From: Trogon surrucura
Lineage: Eukaryota > Chordata > Aves > Trogoniformes > Trogonidae
Length of the DNA stretch: 64,000 bases
Direction of reading: 5' to 3'
Assembly: GCA_020746105.1 (NCBI GenBank)
Contig: CM036617.1
Span: forward strand, 18,040,037 to 18,104,036
Position numbers and translations under genes: made by a program. The notes beneath the pieces are model-generated. The model worked only from the letters and a program-made list of their open reading frames with translations. It had not been told where the DNA came from and searched no databases. This document shows, in pieces, positions 62,601 to 64,000 of the stretch (position 1 is its first letter; the number at the start of each line of letters is the position of its first letter).

Positions 62601-64000
62601 TACTGTAGGTGGGATGGGTCTCACCAGAGCAGAGTAGAGGGGAAGAATCACCTCCCTGGACCTGCTGGCCATGCATCTTTTGATGCAGCCCAGGATGTGA
62701 TTGGTTTTCGGGGCTGCAGGCACACATTGCCAGCTCATGTCCAGCTTTTCGCCCACCAGTACCCCCAGGTCCTTCTCTGCAGGGCTGCTCTCAATCCCTG
62801 CATCTCCCACTCTGCATTAATAATGGGGATTACCCTGTCCTAGGTGCAGGATCACGCGCTTGGCCTTGTTGCATTTCATGAGGTTATATGAGGACACTAA
62901 AATAGAAATTGCAATGAGAGTGATACATCACAGCTCAGAATTTCAGACTGAGTCCATCAGTGAGTCAGATGTGGATGGAGAAGAAGGGGATTTCTCTTGT
63001 CTCATCTGAGGAGTAAGAATTGGGCCAGAAAAATAAAGCACTGCTTATAGCTTGCTCTGAACTATCTGCTGGGTAGATTCTGAAACAACTGTTCACACTA
63101 GAAAGCAACTTACTCTGTAAATATTCAAGTAGATGTCAATAGGATTAAGAGAAAAGCAAGTTACTACTCAAAGTGGCTAAAAATAACAGCACTCAGATCT
63201 GTTTGATGCTCTTCAAAATTATAATATACAGTAATGAAACACCAGAGGAAATCTCTATCGTGATAAATTAACTTCTAAGTTTTTGACTTTTTGACTATTA
63301 TAATGCATTATTAGTAGTATACTGTATTTTTATATCTTTCCTAGATATATATGCAGGAAAAGGTATTTTGCTACCACTACAAGATTGTAACACGCTATCC
63401 TGCTTCTTTTAAAAAACAATACAATCTGTTTTGAATATTTCAGCCATTTTTGCACAATTGACAGTTTTACCTTTATTAAGATTTTTATTCTAGCTAAATA
63501 ATAGTTTCCTACTATTCTTAATATTTCCAGCTGCTCACTGATAGCCTGACCTATGCTTACCTACTTTTGATGCCTTTTTACTGATTTACACTCACCGTAG
63601 CCAGCTTCACTGTAGCTTTCATTAATTGGGAATTAATATACAGCATCACAGAAGAGAAGTGAACCTTAACCTCCAGAGAACAGAGGTTAATAAACTGTCT
63701 CCTGGGCAGCTCCAGAAGGTCTCTTCTATCAGTAGCTAAATCTTGTGGTATGTTACTTAACTGAGAAACTGGAGGCTGCAGCTGAATGATATTCCCCGAG
63801 TATAAAGTTGAGGTGTTGCTTCAGTGACAGATTAGAAGGGAAAATGTAGTGTACTGAAGTAACATCCCTGCTTTTTCACTCTTCCTTGTGGATTCATATG
63901 GACCACTCAATATGTATACGAACTTCCAGAAGTAATGAAGGAAATGAAGTGTCACACTTTATTTCACAGGGTTACACACACAGGAGGAAATACCATTTTG
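59669..64000 (-). other. Next upstream GUCY1A2 intron, 3' portion
   Basis: Begins with the acceptor ttgctgcag on the gene strand and runs off the window end. It contains the CR1 at 62.1 kb and otherwise AT-rich sequence. No further exon of the catalytic or coiled-coil region is visible, so the preceding exon lies beyond 64000. Confidence 0.85.
62122..62885 (-). mobile_element. CR1 LINE, about 760 bases
   Basis: tcacagaatcatagaatggt, then ttgggttggaaaggaccttc starts the reverse-complement copy. It runs through the ORF2 C-terminus to ccctgtcctaggtgcaggat and gcattt catgaggtt. In sense the upstream part reads [20 protein letters not shown] and [20 protein letters not shown], then is broken by small indels (for example near 62610). 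It lies in the same orientation as GUCY1A2. Confidence 0.92.

Overview
The window looks like avian nuclear DNA. It is AT-rich, gene-poor and almost entirely non-coding. Its dominant repeats are 5'-truncated CR1 LINE copies with the typical tail of repeated ATTCTATG-like octamers. One repeat, at about 29.1 kb, joins a tRNA-Ile-like pol III head to a CR1-type tail, as in the SINEs described from passerine birds (TguSINE1 type). That makes a passerine the best guess, but the host order is an inference.

One gene is supported: the 3' end of GUCY1A2, the alpha-2 subunit of NO-sensitive soluble guanylate cyclase, on the minus strand. Three consecutive coding exons are visible, at 59525-59668, 21737-21891 and 12223-12430, ending in a TGA stop. 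They encode the last 168 residues: most of the second half of the cyclase catalytic domain and the alpha-2 tail ending in RETSL. Splice sites and phases agree (phase 0, then phase 2), and no frameshift or early stop is present. The introns are about 37.6 kb and 9.3 kb. Earlier exons lie beyond 64000. The region 1-12222 is 3' UTR and/or downstream flank.

Layout: 1-12222 is the 3' flank with one CR1 tail near 4.1 kb. 12223-12430 is the last exon. 12431-21736 is the final intron, with a CR1 fragment at 16.2 kb. 21737-21891 is the penultimate exon. 21892-59524 is the large intron. It holds a nested CR1 block only about 150 bp from the exon (22.0-23.0 kb), the SINE (29.1 kb), a long CR1 with a dead reverse transcriptase (35.5-36.8 kb), a second nested CR1 block (46.1-47.6 kb), CR1 copies at 35.1, 37.1, 48.2, 55.9 and 57.1 kb, and an LTR-like CpG-rich patch at 52.7 kb. 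59525-59668 is the upstream exon. 59669-64000 is the start of another intron, with a CR1 at 62.1 kb.

The long open frames outside the gene (up to 365 codons) are CR1 remnants, and several are accidental fusions created by one CR1 landing in another. I found no CRISPR array, operon, functional tRNA or rRNA gene, and no convincing undescribed system. The most rewarding signals are the SINE with flanking direct repeats and the two CR1-into-CR1 nests with nearly coincident breakpoints.
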